Assembly (NCBI RefSeq): GCF_030063415.1
Contig: NZ_JASITA010000015.1
Location: forward strand, 67,524 to 131,523
Direction of reading: 5' to 3'
DNA from: Streptomyces sp. H27-C3
Lineage (GTDB): Bacteria > Actinomycetota > Actinomycetes > Streptomycetales > Streptomycetaceae
DNA length: 64,000 nt
This document shows, in pieces, positions 1 through 7,740 of the stretch. The first letter of the stretch is position 1, and each line of letters begins with the position of its first letter. The notes beneath the pieces are model-generated. The model was not told the DNA's origin, made no database searches, and saw only the letters and a list, made by a program, of their open reading frames with translations. The position numbers and the translations under genes were made by a program.

Positions 1-375
1 GGGGGCCGCTTCGCCCCACGCCTCCCCGGCGGCGTCGAGCCAGGCCGGGCGGGAGCGCAGCCGGCAGCCTTCGACCAGGACCCGTTCCAGCTCCGTCAGG
101 GCCTCCGGCAGGTCGCGGACGACGGTGACCATGACCGTGAGGCCCGCCTGCCGCAGCGCGGCGAGATCCGGCTCCCGGTTCTCCTCCTCGTTGGCGATGA
201 CGAGGTCGGGGGCGAGCCGCACGATCGCTTCGACGTCCGGGTTCTTGGTGCCCCCGATGCGTACGACATCCAGCTCCGCCGGGTGGCTGCACCAGTCGGT
301 GGCGCCGACGAGCAGCCCCGGCGCGCTCACGGCCACGGCCTCGGTCAGCGACGGCACCAGCGAGACGACGCGCAC
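1..375 (-). CDS. helical-backbone metal receptor / BtuF-like binding protein (C-terminus off window)
   Basis: The frame is open from a GTG at 375 to base 1 and encodes at least 125 residues. It starts MRVVSLVPSLTEAV, the typical opening of the BtuF/FhuD-like helical-backbone metal receptor fold, followed by GATDWCSHP, IGGTKNPD and LAPDLVIANEEEN, which fit the cobalamin/iron-chelate binding lobe. There is no signal peptide or lipobox before the fold, so the product may be cytosolic, unlike a classical ABC binding protein. The start lies 10 nt after the stop of the XRE-cupin gene, so the two are probably co-transcribed. The fold assignment comes from recognisable motifs; the ligand is unknown. 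Confidence 0.72.
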   Translation of the reverse strand, partial: MRVVSLVPSLTEAVAVSAPGLLVGATDWCSHPAELDVVRIGGTKNPDVEAIVRLAPDLVIANEEENREPDLAALRQAGLTVMVTVVRDLPEALTELERVLVEGCRLRSRPAWLDAAGEAWGEAAP

Positions 376-385
376 GGCGGCCCGG

Positions 386-931
386 TCAGCCGCTGTGGCC
401 GACGGTGCCGGCCGCCGCGACGATCAGGATGCGGGTGCCCGGCTCGGTGGCGCGCCAGCGGTGCCGTACGCCGCCGGACAGGAAGAGCGTGTCGCCGCGC
501 TCCAGCAGGTACGCCCGGCCTTCCGCCTCCACCTCGGCGGCGCCGTCGGCGATGTACATCAGCTCGTCGCCGTGGTGCTGAAATTCGCGGCGGGCGTCCT
601 GTTCGCCGGTGTACTCGGTGGCCTTCAGCTGATGCCGGCCGCGCACCACGCACCGCACCCCGTCGGAGTCCCCGACGTCGTCGGTGGCCCGTACGACATC
701 GACCATGAGCCCCGAGTCGGCCGCCGCGATCAGGTCGCCCACCGTGGTCTTCAGCGCCTCGGCCACCCGCTCCAGTGAGCGCGTGCTGGGGCGGGCCCGC
801 TCGTTCTCGACCTGGCTGAGGAACGGCACCGACAGTCCACTGCGGGCCGAGACCGTGGCAAGGGTGAGTTCCAGGGCTTTGCGACGCCTCCGGACGGCCG
901 TACCGACCCGAAGGGTTTCCTTGTCGTCCAT
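386..931 (-). CDS. XRE-family transcriptional regulator with C-terminal cupin domain
   Basis: A 181-residue protein. Residues about 8-65 form an XRE helix-turn-helix (LTLATVSARSGLSVPFLSQVE). Residues about 105-175 form a cupin barrel (HGDELMYIADGAAEVEAEG, LERGDTLFLSGGVRHRW). This HTH-cupin architecture is a common class of small-molecule-responsive repressor or activator. The ATG start at 931 opens directly into the HTH. The gene reads into the BtuF-like gene 10 nt downstream. An inverted repeat 42-62 nt upstream of the start could be its own operator. The inducer cannot be read from the sequence. Confidence 0.88.
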   Translation of the reverse strand: MDDKETLRVGTAVRRRRKALELTLATVSARSGLSVPFLSQVENERARPSTRSLERVAEALKTTVGDLIAAADSGLMVDVVRATDDVGDSDGVRCVVRGRHQLKATEYTGEQDARREFQHHGDELMYIADGAAEVEAEGRAYLLERGDTLFLSGGVRHRWRATEPGTRILIVAAAGTVGHSG

Positions 932-972
932 CGCTCCGGCTCCCTCCCTGGCTCGCGGTCCGAACCGGCTGA

Positions 973-993
973 GTGAAGCCTACGCAGCTTCAC
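973..993. promoter_or_regulatory. candidate operator of the XRE-cupin regulator
   Basis: A perfect 7-bp inverted repeat GTGAAGC-7 nt-GCTTCAC lies 42-62 nt upstream of the XRE-cupin start codon, in the space between that gene and the opu terminator. Its position and symmetry suggest autoregulation. No DNA-binding data can be seen from sequence. Confidence 0.35.
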
Positions 994-1052
994 GCGACGG
1001 TTTCGTACATACGTCAGGGAAGGTTTTCCCCGTCGGGCGGGACAAAGAACGC

Positions 1053-1088
1053 GAGGGGTGGCATCACCCTGTGGTGATGCCACCCCTC
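1053..1088 (-). terminator. Rho-independent-type terminator of the glycine-betaine operon
   Basis: A perfect 16-bp stem (1053-1068 with 1073-1088) with a 4-nt loop lies 27 nt downstream of the permease/binding-protein stop codon. There is no long U tract, as is usual for Streptomyces hairpin terminators. Confidence 0.8.
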
Positions 1089-1115
1089 GGTGGTGTCGCG
1101 TACGGCGGCGAACGG

Positions 1116-3743
1116 TCAGCCGGCCGCCGGCGTCATCTTCTCCGCGATGCCCGGATTTTCCTTCATCCAGGCCTTCACGGCTTCTTCCTCGTGCCCTGCG
1201 CCGCGCTTCCGGATCTCGTTCTCCAGGCCGCCGAGCTGCTCCTCGGACAGCTTGAACTTCTTGAACCACTCCGTCAGCCGCGGGTAGTTCTTCGGGAACT
1301 CCTTGTTGCCGATGATGTGCAGCCGGTCACCTTCGCCGAAGAGCTTCTTCGAGTCCTTGAGCTTGGTCATCTTGAACTCGTTGTACGCCCAGTGCGGGGT
1401 CCACAGGAGCACCGCGACGGGCTCCTTCTTGGCGTACGAGCGCTTCAGCTCGGCCAGCATGCCGGGCGTGGAGCCGTCGACGACCTTGTACTCCTTGTCC
1501 AGGCCGTAGCCGGGCAGGACGTTGGTCTTGAGGTTCTCCATCGTCGCGGTGCCGGGCTCGATGCCGATGATCCGGCCCTTGAACTTGTCGCCCTTGCCCT
1601 TGAGGTCCTCGAGCGTCTTGACGTCCTTGACGTACGAGGGGACGGCGACCTCGATCGATGTCGGCCCGTACCAGGACCCGATGTCGGTCAGCTTGTCGCC
1701 GTACTTGTCCCAGTAGTTCTTCTGCGTGTACGGCAGCCAGCCGTCCAGCTGGACGTCGAGCTGGCCGCGTGACATCGCCGCGTACATCGGACCGACCTCG
1801 AACTGCTTGAGGTTGATCTTGTAGCCGCGCTCCTCCAGCACCGCCTTCCACAGGTACGTGGCGGCGATGTCCTCCTCCCAGGGGAACCAGGCCATCCCGA
1901 CGGCGCGGTCGCGCTCGTCCTTGCCGTTCGCGGCCTTGGGCGTCTTGGCGACCGGGACCCACTTGTCGAGGAGGTCCGGGTTGTCTTTGAGCCAGGCGCG
2001 GACGGCCTCCTGCTCCTTGCCCTTGCCGGTCGTCTGGATCTTCGATTCAAGGTCCGTGAGCTGCTTCTCGGTCATCTTGAAGTTCTTGATCCACTTGGCG
2101 ACCGCGGGGTTCTCCTGGGAGAAGCCCTTGCGCGCCAGGGTGTGCACACCGTCGCCCTTGCCCCAGCTGCCCTTGGGGTCCTTGAGCTTCTTCAGGTCGA
2201 AGTCGCTGTACGCCCAGTGCGGCGACCACAGCGTGGTGACGATGGGTTCCTTCTTGGCGTACGCGCGCTTCAGCTCGGCCAGCATCGCGGGCGTGGAGCC
2301 GTCGATGACCTCGAACTCACCCTCCAGGCCGTAGTCCTTGAGGACCTTGTCCTTGAGGAGCCCCATCATTCCGGCGCTCGGCTCAATGCCGATGATTTTG
2401 CCCTGGAACTTGCCGGACTTGCCCTTGAGGTCCGCGAGGGAGTCGACGCCCTTCACGTACGAGGGGACGCTCAGCTCCAGCGAGGTCGGGCCGAACCACG
2501 GGCCCATGTCCTCGAGCTTGTCCTGGTACTTCTTCCAGTACTTCTCGTGGGTGACCGGCAGCCACGAGTCCGTCTGCAGGTCAATCTGGCCGGCCGCCTG
2601 GCCGGTGTAGAGCGAGCCGGCCTCGTACTGCTTGGTGTCGACCTCATAGCCGCGCTGCTCCAGCATTTCCTTCCAGAGGAAGGTGGAGGCGATGCCCTCG
2701 TCCCACGGGATGTAGCCCATGGAGATCTTCTTGCCCTGGCCGACGTTCGAGGAGTCGGCGACGGACTTGGTGGAGGAGCCGCCGAAGAGGCCCATGCCGC
2801 CCGCGACCAGCGCGAGAATGACAACGCCCGCGATGGCGACGACCGGCTGCGGCCGGTAGCTCCAGATCTTCGAACCGCTGGACAGGGCCTGCTCCTTGGC
2901 GAGCGCGCGTCGGCCGAGCGGGGAGACCTGGTTGCCGAGCGCACCGGTCATCCGGTCGAGGTACATGGCCATGATGACGATGGACAGGCCGGCTTCGAAG
3001 CCGAGACCCACGTCGATGTTGCCGAGCGCCCGGTAGACGGCGCCACCGAGGCCGCCGCCGCCGACCATGCCGGCGATGACCACCATGGACAGGCCCAGCA
3101 TGATGACCTGGTTGATGCCGGCCATGATCGTCGGCAGGGCGAGCGGGAGCTGGACGCGCAGCAGGGTGTTGCGCGGCGTCGTGCCGAAGGCCTCGGCGGC
3201 CTCGACCAGATCACCGTCGACCTGGCGGATGCCGAGCTCGGTCATCCGGACGCCGGGGGGCAGCGCGAAGATGATCGTCGCGACGATGCCGGGGACCGCG
3301 CCGACGCCGAAGAAGATGACGCCGGGGATCAGATACACCATGGCCGGCATGGTCTGCATGAAGTCCATGACGGGCCGGGTCACGGCGCTGACGGTCTTGG
3401 ACCGCGAGGACCAGATGCCGAGCGGAATCGAGATCGCCAGGATGATCACGGTGGAGACGAGTACGAGCGACAGGGTCGACATCGCGTCGTCCCACAGTTC
3501 GACCGAGTCGATCAGCGCGAATCCGGCGAAGGCCAGCACACCGGCGGTCAGGCCGCGCAGCCACCAGGCGATGACGGCGAAGATTCCGGCGAGGAGCAGC
3601 GGCTCGGGCGCGGTGAGCGCGCCGGACACGGCGTCGTGCAGGCCGCCGACGACAGCGGTGATCGCGTCGAACAGCCAGGTGAAGTTCTCGATGAGCCACT
3701 CGACACCACTGTCGACCCACTCACCCAGGGGGAACCTAGGCAC
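1116..3743 (-). CDS. glycine betaine/proline ABC transporter: permease fused to two tandem substrate-binding domains
   Basis: An 875-residue protein. The first ~290 residues are a ProW/OpuAB-type permease with several membrane helices and the EAAEAFGTTP coupling loop. One further membrane helix at about 310-335 anchors two OpuAC-type betaine-binding domains outside the cell, at about 345-600 and 620-870. The two receptors are clear duplicates: each opens with a Y/F-PW-E/D-E-IA-T-LWK pattern and carries WLP-T-KYW and PHWAY blocks with the aromatic residues expected for quaternary-amine binding. The 5' end overlaps the ATPase gene by 8 nt, indicating translational coupling. Likely role: osmoprotectant import. 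Permease-receptor fusions are known in the OpuA family; the doubled receptor is the unusual part. Confidence 0.93.
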   Translation of the reverse strand: MPRFPLGEWVDSGVEWLIENFTWLFDAITAVVGGLHDAVSGALTAPEPLLLAGIFAVIAWWLRGLTAGVLAFAGFALIDSVELWDDAMSTLSLVLVSTVIILAISIPLGIWSSRSKTVSAVTRPVMDFMQTMPAMVYLIPGVIFFGVGAVPGIVATIIFALPPGVRMTELGIRQVDGDLVEAAEAFGTTPRNTLLRVQLPLALPTIMAGINQVIMLGLSMVVIAGMVGGGGLGGAVYRALGNIDVGLGFEAGLSIVIMAMYLDRMTGALGNQVSPLGRRALAKEQALSSGSKIWSYRPQPVVAIAGVVILALVAGGMGLFGGSSTKSVADSSNVGQGKKISMGYIPWDEGIASTFLWKEMLEQRGYEVDTKQYEAGSLYTGQAAGQIDLQTDSWLPVTHEKYWKKYQDKLEDMGPWFGPTSLELSVPSYVKGVDSLADLKGKSGKFQGKIIGIEPSAGMMGLLKDKVLKDYGLEGEFEVIDGSTPAMLAELKRAYAKKEPIVTTLWSPHWAYSDFDLKKLKDPKGSWGKGDGVHTLARKGFSQENPAVAKWIKNFKMTEKQLTDLESKIQTTGKGKEQEAVRAWLKDNPDLLDKWVPVAKTPKAANGKDERDRAVGMAWFPWEEDIAATYLWKAVLEERGYKINLKQFEVGPMYAAMSRGQLDVQLDGWLPYTQKNYWDKYGDKLTDIGSWYGPTSIEVAVPSYVKDVKTLEDLKGKGDKFKGRIIGIEPGTATMENLKTNVLPGYGLDKEYKVVDGSTPGMLAELKRSYAKKEPVAVLLWTPHWAYNEFKMTKLKDSKKLFGEGDRLHIIGNKEFPKNYPRLTEWFKKFKLSEEQLGGLENEIRKRGAGHEEEAVKAWMKENPGIAEKMTPAAG

Positions 3744-4893
3744 CGGCGATCACCTTGCTCACGGAGTTGACGCTCATGGGGACGACGGTCTCGGCGGCGG
3801 CCTTCGGCGCGTCGCTCGGAGTCATCGGCTCCCCCAGTACGGCGAGCAGCCGCGACCGCGGTACGACGCCGGTCAGCCTGCCCTCGGCGTCGATGACGGC
3901 GACAGGCGCGCTGCTGGCGGAGCAGGGGGTGAAGAGTTCGATGATCGGGGTGTCCGCGGTGACGGTGGCGGCCGCGGCCTTCAGGACGTCATCGGCGGTA
4001 CGCAGCTCCACGCCCTCGTCGGTCTTCGTACCGAAGGCGGTGTCGGGGTCGGCCATGATGGCGCCCGCGGTGAGGACCCTGGAGCGGTCCACGTCCTGGG
4101 TGAAGGAGGCGACATAGTCGTTGGCGGGGGTGACGAGGATGTCCTCGGCGGTGCCCATCTGGACTATTCGCCCGTCGCGCATGACCGCGATGCGGTCGCC
4201 GAGGCGCATGGCCTCGTTGAGGTCGTGGGTGATGAAGACGATGGTCTTCTTCAGCCGCTTCTGGAGTTCGAGGAGCTGGTCCTGCATGTCACGGCGGATC
4301 AGCGGGTCGAGGGCGCTGAACGACTCGTCCATGAGCAGCAGGTCGGCGTCGGTGGCCAGCGCGCGGGCGAGGCCCACGCGCTGCTGCATCCCGCCGGACA
4401 GCTCGTCGGGCCAGGACTTCTCCCAGCCCTTGAGGCCGGCGAGTTCCAGGGCCTCGGTGGCGCGCTTCAGGCGCTCCTCGCGGGGTATGCCCTGTACTTC
4501 GAGGCCGTAGCCGACGTTCTCCAGGACACTGCGGTGCGGGAACAGCGCGAAGTGCTGGAAGACCATGCTGATCTTCGAAGAACGAACGCCGCGCAGCTCC
4601 GACGGGCTCAGCGCGGTGAGGTCCTGGTCGTCGAAGAGCACCCGTCCGGCGGTCGGCTCGAGCAGTCCGTTGAGCATGCGCAGCAACGTGGACTTGCCTG
4701 ATCCGGACAGACCCATGACAACGAATATCTGCCCTGGCTCCACGGTGAACGTGGCGTCGATCACCGCGGCGGTCGTACCCTCGGCCCGCAGCTCGTCACG
4801 GTCGGCTCCACTTTCGAGCTTCCGAACCGCGTCTTCGGGTCGTTTGCCGAACACCTTGTACAAGTGCTCAGCCTGCAGCCTGGACACATACAC
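3736..4893 (-). CDS. glycine betaine/proline ABC transporter ATP-binding protein with CBS region
   Basis: A 385-residue ProV/OpuAA-type ATPase. Walker A is GLSGSGKST (about residue 60), the signature is LSGGMQQRVGLARAL, and Walker B is LLLMDESFSALDP. The C-terminal ~120 residues form a CBS-domain region, which in OpuA senses ionic strength at the membrane. It is the first gene of a two-gene operon with the permease/receptor fusion. A GTG two codons inside the chosen ATG is an alternative start. The gene is divergent from the exonuclease gene, with about 200 nt between them that should hold its promoter. Confidence 0.94.
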   Translation of the reverse strand: MYVSRLQAEHLYKVFGKRPEDAVRKLESGADRDELRAEGTTAAVIDATFTVEPGQIFVVMGLSGSGKSTLLRMLNGLLEPTAGRVLFDDQDLTALSPSELRGVRSSKISMVFQHFALFPHRSVLENVGYGLEVQGIPREERLKRATEALELAGLKGWEKSWPDELSGGMQQRVGLARALATDADLLLMDESFSALDPLIRRDMQDQLLELQKRLKKTIVFITHDLNEAMRLGDRIAVMRDGRIVQMGTAEDILVTPANDYVASFTQDVDRSRVLTAGAIMADPDTAFGTKTDEGVELRTADDVLKAAAATVTADTPIIELFTPCSASSAPVAVIDAEGRLTGVVPRSRLLAVLGEPMTPSDAPKAAAETVVPMSVNSVSKVIAGA

Positions 4894-5099
4894 CTCACGC
4901 GTTGAACTGAAAACGGCCCATCACCCCCGGTCGGCGGGCCGTCGAGCGGCACGGATTCGGCCCGTTTCACCCATCAAGAAGTTGAAACCAAAATGGGGTC
5001 CGCTCCGACGCGGCACCTGCCCGTGCTTACACAGGCCAAACACAAGAGTGATCCACTTCACGCCGTCGCCTCTTGTGTCGCGTACGGCATCATCGGAGG

Positions 5100-6020
5100 G
5101 TGACGCGACGCCTGATGCTCCTCGACACCGCTTCCCTCTACTACCGGGCCTATTTCGGGGTTCCCGACACCGTCCGCGCCCCCGACGGCACGCCCGTCAA
5201 CGCCGTGCGCGGACTGCTCGACTTCATCACCCGGCTCGTTCAGGACCACCACCCCGACGACCTCGTGGCCTGCATGGACGCCGACTGGCGGCCGCAGTGG
5301 CGGGTCGAGCTGATCCCGTCCTACAAGGCGCACCGGGTGGCCGTGGAGACCGAGACGGGCCCCGACGAAGAGGCCACCCCGGACACGCTCGCACCGCAGG
5401 TGCCGATCATCGAGGCGGTGCTCGACGCTGTCGGCATCGCCCGGGTCGGTGTCGCTTCGTACGAGGCGGACGATGTGATCGGCACGCTCGCGGGTCGCGC
5501 GACGGGGCCGGTGGACATCGTCACCGGCGACCGCGACCTCTATCAGCTGGTCGACGACGCCCGCGGGGTGCGGGTGCTCTACCCGCTCAAGGGGGTCGGC
5601 GAGCTCCAGATCACCGACGAGGCGTGGCTCCGTGAGAAGTACGCGGTGAACGCGTCGGGGTACGTCGACTTCGCGCTGCTGCGCGGCGACCCGAGCGACG
5701 GACTGCCCGGCGTCCCCGGTATCGGCGAGAAGACCGCGGCCAAGCTGCTCGACGCGTACGGGGACCTGGCCGGGATCATGACCGCCGTCGGTGACCCGGC
5801 GTCGAGGCTGACACCGTCGCAGCGCAAGCGGCTGGACGAGTCGCGGGACTATGTCGCGGTCGCGCCCAAGGTCGTGCGCGTGGCTTCCGACGTGCCGCTG
5901 CCCGAGTTCGACCCGGCGCTGCCGTCCGAGCCGCTCGATCCGGAGCTGCTCGACGCGCTGGCGGACCGGTGGGGGCTCGGCGGCGCCCTGAAGCGGCTGC
6001 TCTCCACTCTGCGGAACTAG
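5100..6020 (+). CDS. 5'-3' exonuclease (FEN/PolI N-terminal-like)
   Basis: About 306 residues. Motifs: MLLDTASLYYRAYFG at the N-terminus, ACMDADWRPQWR, YEADDVIGTLAG and IVTGDRDLYQL (acidic metal-binding residues), then the helix-hairpin-helix LPGVPGIGEKTAAKLL. This is the stand-alone form of the 5' nuclease domain of DNA polymerase I, acting on flap or RNA-primed ends. The start is uncertain: GTG at 5100 is directly preceded by GGAGG with no spacer, while ATG at 5114 has the same GGAGG 13 nt away. In Mycobacterium tuberculosis the corresponding gene (Rv2090) lies next to the helY region; here about 7 kb of other genes separate the two. Confidence 0.92.
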   Translation: MTRRLMLLDTASLYYRAYFGVPDTVRAPDGTPVNAVRGLLDFITRLVQDHHPDDLVACMDADWRPQWRVELIPSYKAHRVAVETETGPDEEATPDTLAPQVPIIEAVLDAVGIARVGVASYEADDVIGTLAGRATGPVDIVTGDRDLYQLVDDARGVRVLYPLKGVGELQITDEAWLREKYAVNASGYVDFALLRGDPSDGLPGVPGIGEKTAAKLLDAYGDLAGIMTAVGDPASRLTPSQRKRLDESRDYVAVAPKVVRVASDVPLPEFDPALPSEPLDPELLDALADRWGLGGALKRLLSTLRN

Positions 6021-6029
6021 AGTGCTAAC

Positions 6030-6043
6030 TTAGGCAAGCCTAA
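6030..6043 (+). promoter_or_regulatory. candidate iron box (DmdR/IdeR type) upstream of the siderophore-interacting protein
   Basis: TTAGGC-AA-GCCTAA is a perfect 6+6 inverted repeat 27 nt upstream of the SIP start codon. It fits the 3' two thirds of the actinobacterial iron-repressor consensus TTAGGTTAGSCTAACCTAA. Regulation by an iron-dependent DtxR-family repressor is inferred. Confidence 0.7.
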
Positions 6044-6070
6044 CCAGACCAGCGTCAGGGGAGAACCACC

Positions 6071-6913
6071 GTGGCAGAACGACCGGCCCGCAAGACACCG
6101 CAGGTTCACGAGGCACAGGTGACGCGCACCGAGCGGATCACCCCGCACATGGTGCGGGTCGTCCTCGGCGGTGAGGGCCTGGCCGGCTTCACCGTGGGCG
6201 AGTTCACCGACCACTACATCAAGGTGCTCTTCCCGGCCGCGGACGTGACCTACCCGGAGCCCTTCGACATGGCCCGCATCCGGGAGGAGTTCCCGTCGGA
6301 GCAGTGGCCGGCCACCCGTGCGTACACCGTGCGGAGCTGGGACGCGACCGCGCGCGAGCTGGCCGTCGACTTCGTGGTGCACGGCGACGAGGGCCTGGCG
6401 GGGCCGTGGGCCGCGCTGGTCCGGCCCGGCGAGACGGTACGTTTCCTCGGCCCCGGCGGCGGCTACGTCCCGGACGCGGCTGCCGACTGGCACCTGCTGG
6501 TCGGCGACGAGAGTGCGCTGCCCGCGATCGCCGCTTCGCTGGAGCGGATGCGCGCCGGAGCTGTGGTGCGCGCCTTCGTGGAGGTGGCGAACGCCGAGGA
6601 GGAGCAGAAGATCGTCACGCCCGACGGCGTCGAGGTCACCTGGCTGCACCGCGGCGACAGCCCGGTGGGCGACAGCCTGATCGCCGCCGTGCGCGGTCTC
6701 GACTTCCCCGCGGGGGACGTCCAGGCGTTCGTGCACGGTGAGGCGGGCTTCGTGAAGGACCTCCGCAGCCATCTGCGCATCGACCGGGCGATCCCGCGCG
6801 AGCGGCTCTCCATCTCCGGCTACTGGCGCCTGGGCCAGGACGACGACGCCTGGCGCGCGGCGAAGCGCGAGTGGAACGAGCAGGTGGAGCGCGAGCAGGA
6901 GAGCGCGGCCTGA
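6071..6913 (+). CDS. siderophore-interacting protein (FAD-dependent ferric reductase, SIP family)
   Basis: A 280-residue flavoprotein. An FAD-binding barrel occupies about 1-135, with ITPHMVRVVLGGEGL and the flavin motif RAYTVRSWD. A NAD(P)H-like domain follows, with DWHLLVGDESALPAIAASLE and GYWRLGQDDDAWR near the C-terminus. SIP proteins reduce ferric siderophores in the cytosol to release iron. The GTG start at 6071 follows GGGGAGAA. The iron box just upstream supports iron-repressed expression. A strong hairpin terminator follows at 6934-6965. Confidence 0.93.
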   Translation: MAERPARKTPQVHEAQVTRTERITPHMVRVVLGGEGLAGFTVGEFTDHYIKVLFPAADVTYPEPFDMARIREEFPSEQWPATRAYTVRSWDATARELAVDFVVHGDEGLAGPWAALVRPGETVRFLGPGGGYVPDAAADWHLLVGDESALPAIAASLERMRAGAVVRAFVEVANAEEEQKIVTPDGVEVTWLHRGDSPVGDSLIAAVRGLDFPAGDVQAFVHGEAGFVKDLRSHLRIDRAIPRERLSISGYWRLGQDDDAWRAAKREWNEQVEREQESAA

Positions 6914-6933
6914 CCCGGCGCACCCGCCCACCC

Positions 6934-6965
6934 ACGGACCCCCGGCTGCTCAGCCGGGGGTCCGT
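6934..6965 (+). terminator. terminator after the siderophore-interacting protein
   Basis: A perfect 15-bp inverted repeat (6934-6948 with 6951-6965) starts 20 nt after the SIP stop codon and isolates it from the sigma-factor promoter downstream. Confidence 0.8.
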
Positions 6966-7078
6966 TCGTCGCCGTGCAGACGGGCGGGCTCGTCCGTCTG
7001 CGCCATCCCGCGCGTCGAGGCGATACAGCGCCGTTTCCATGCGCTGTGGAACCATCTCCACAACAATCCGGACCCGGA

Positions 7079-7107
7079 CCAATCCAAGGCAGCCGCGGCT
7101 CCGAATA
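7079..7107 (+). promoter_or_regulatory. probable SigK-type ECF promoter of the sigma-factor operon
   Basis: CCAATCC, 15 nt, CCGAATA. The same two blocks with the same spacing occur at 9968-9996 upstream of the fasciclin gene. From memory they resemble mycobacterial SigK promoters (CCATCC and CCGAAT). The position, about 50 nt before the sigma-factor start, implies autoregulation. Confidence 0.7.
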
Positions 7108-7111
7108 CGTC

Positions 7112-7159
7112 GTGAAGCCCGTCCTGGGCCTGGTCCACACCTGGAGGAACGTCGCGTGA
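7112..7159 (+). CDS. possible leaderless 15-residue leader peptide coupled to the sigma factor
   Basis: A GTG lies 4 nt after the CCGAATA -10 element, where transcription is expected to start or nearly so. It opens a 15-codon frame (MKPVLGLVHTWRNVA) whose TGA at 7157-7159 overlaps the sigma-factor GTG at 7156-7158. Leaderless translation is common in actinobacteria, so this could couple sigma-factor translation to a leader peptide. Chance is a real alternative: the sigma gene has its own good GGAGG ribosome site inside this frame. Confidence 0.3.
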   Translation: MKPVLGLVHTWRNVA

Positions 7160-7740
7160 AAGAAGCCGTGCACATCGGGGGCATCGCCTCGGCGGGGCCT
7201 GATCTGCAGGAATTGCTCGGCATGGTGGCCCGCGGTGACCGCGATGCCTTCAGCGAGGTCTACGACGCGGTCTCCGGGCCCGTCATGGGCCTGGTGCGCG
7301 CCGTGCTCCGCGACCCCGCCCAGTCGGAGGAAGTCACCCAGGAGGTGCTGATCGAGCTGTGGCGGACCGCCGCCCGCTTCCAGCCCACCAGGGGCTCCGC
7401 CATGACCTGGGTGCTCACCCTCGCCCACCGGCGAGCCGTGGACCGGGTGCGCTCGGCCCAGGCATCGTCGGACCGGGAGCACCGGGCGGCGCTGCTGGAC
7501 CGCACGCCGGCGTTCGACGAGGTCACCGAAGAGGTCGAGAGCCGCCTCGAACGTGAACAGGTGCGGCGCTGTCTGCGTACTCTCACCGAACTGCAACGGC
7601 AGTCGGTGACGCTCGCTTATTACCGGGGGCTGGCCTACAGGGAAGTCGCCGAACTACTGGCCGTACCACTCGGCACGGTCAAGACACGACTGCGCGACGG
7701 ACTCATCCGGCTGCGCGACTGCCTGGGGGTCAGCACATGA
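7156..7740 (+). CDS. sigK: ECF-family RNA polymerase sigma factor, SigK-like
   Basis: A 194-residue ECF sigma factor. Region 2 covers about 15-85 (DAFSEVYDAVSGPVMGLV; QSEEVTQEVLIELWR), with RGSAMTWVLTLAHRRAVDRVRS in region 2.4. Region 4 is at about 130-190 (LTELQRQSVTLAYYRGLAYREVAELL; LGTVKTRLRDGL). The GTG at 7156 is preceded by GGAGGA at 8 nt, so longer upstream frames are not needed. The stop overlaps the anti-sigma start (ATGA), a typical co-translated pair. SigK identity is supported by the neighbouring RskA-type anti-sigma factor, by a nearby fasciclin gene (as in the M. tuberculosis sigK-rskA/mpt70-mpt83 locus), and by the promoter match. Confidence 0.88.
   Translation: MKEAVHIGGIASAGPDLQELLGMVARGDRDAFSEVYDAVSGPVMGLVRAVLRDPAQSEEVTQEVLIELWRTAARFQPTRGSAMTWVLTLAHRRAVDRVRSAQASSDREHRAALLDRTPAFDEVTEEVESRLEREQVRRCLRTLTELQRQSVTLAYYRGLAYREVAELLAVPLGTVKTRLRDGLIRLRDCLGVST

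Noticed and set aside
2142..3770. 542-codon plus-strand frame across the opu permease gene
   Set aside because: Low-complexity antisense shadow of the permease/receptor fusion.
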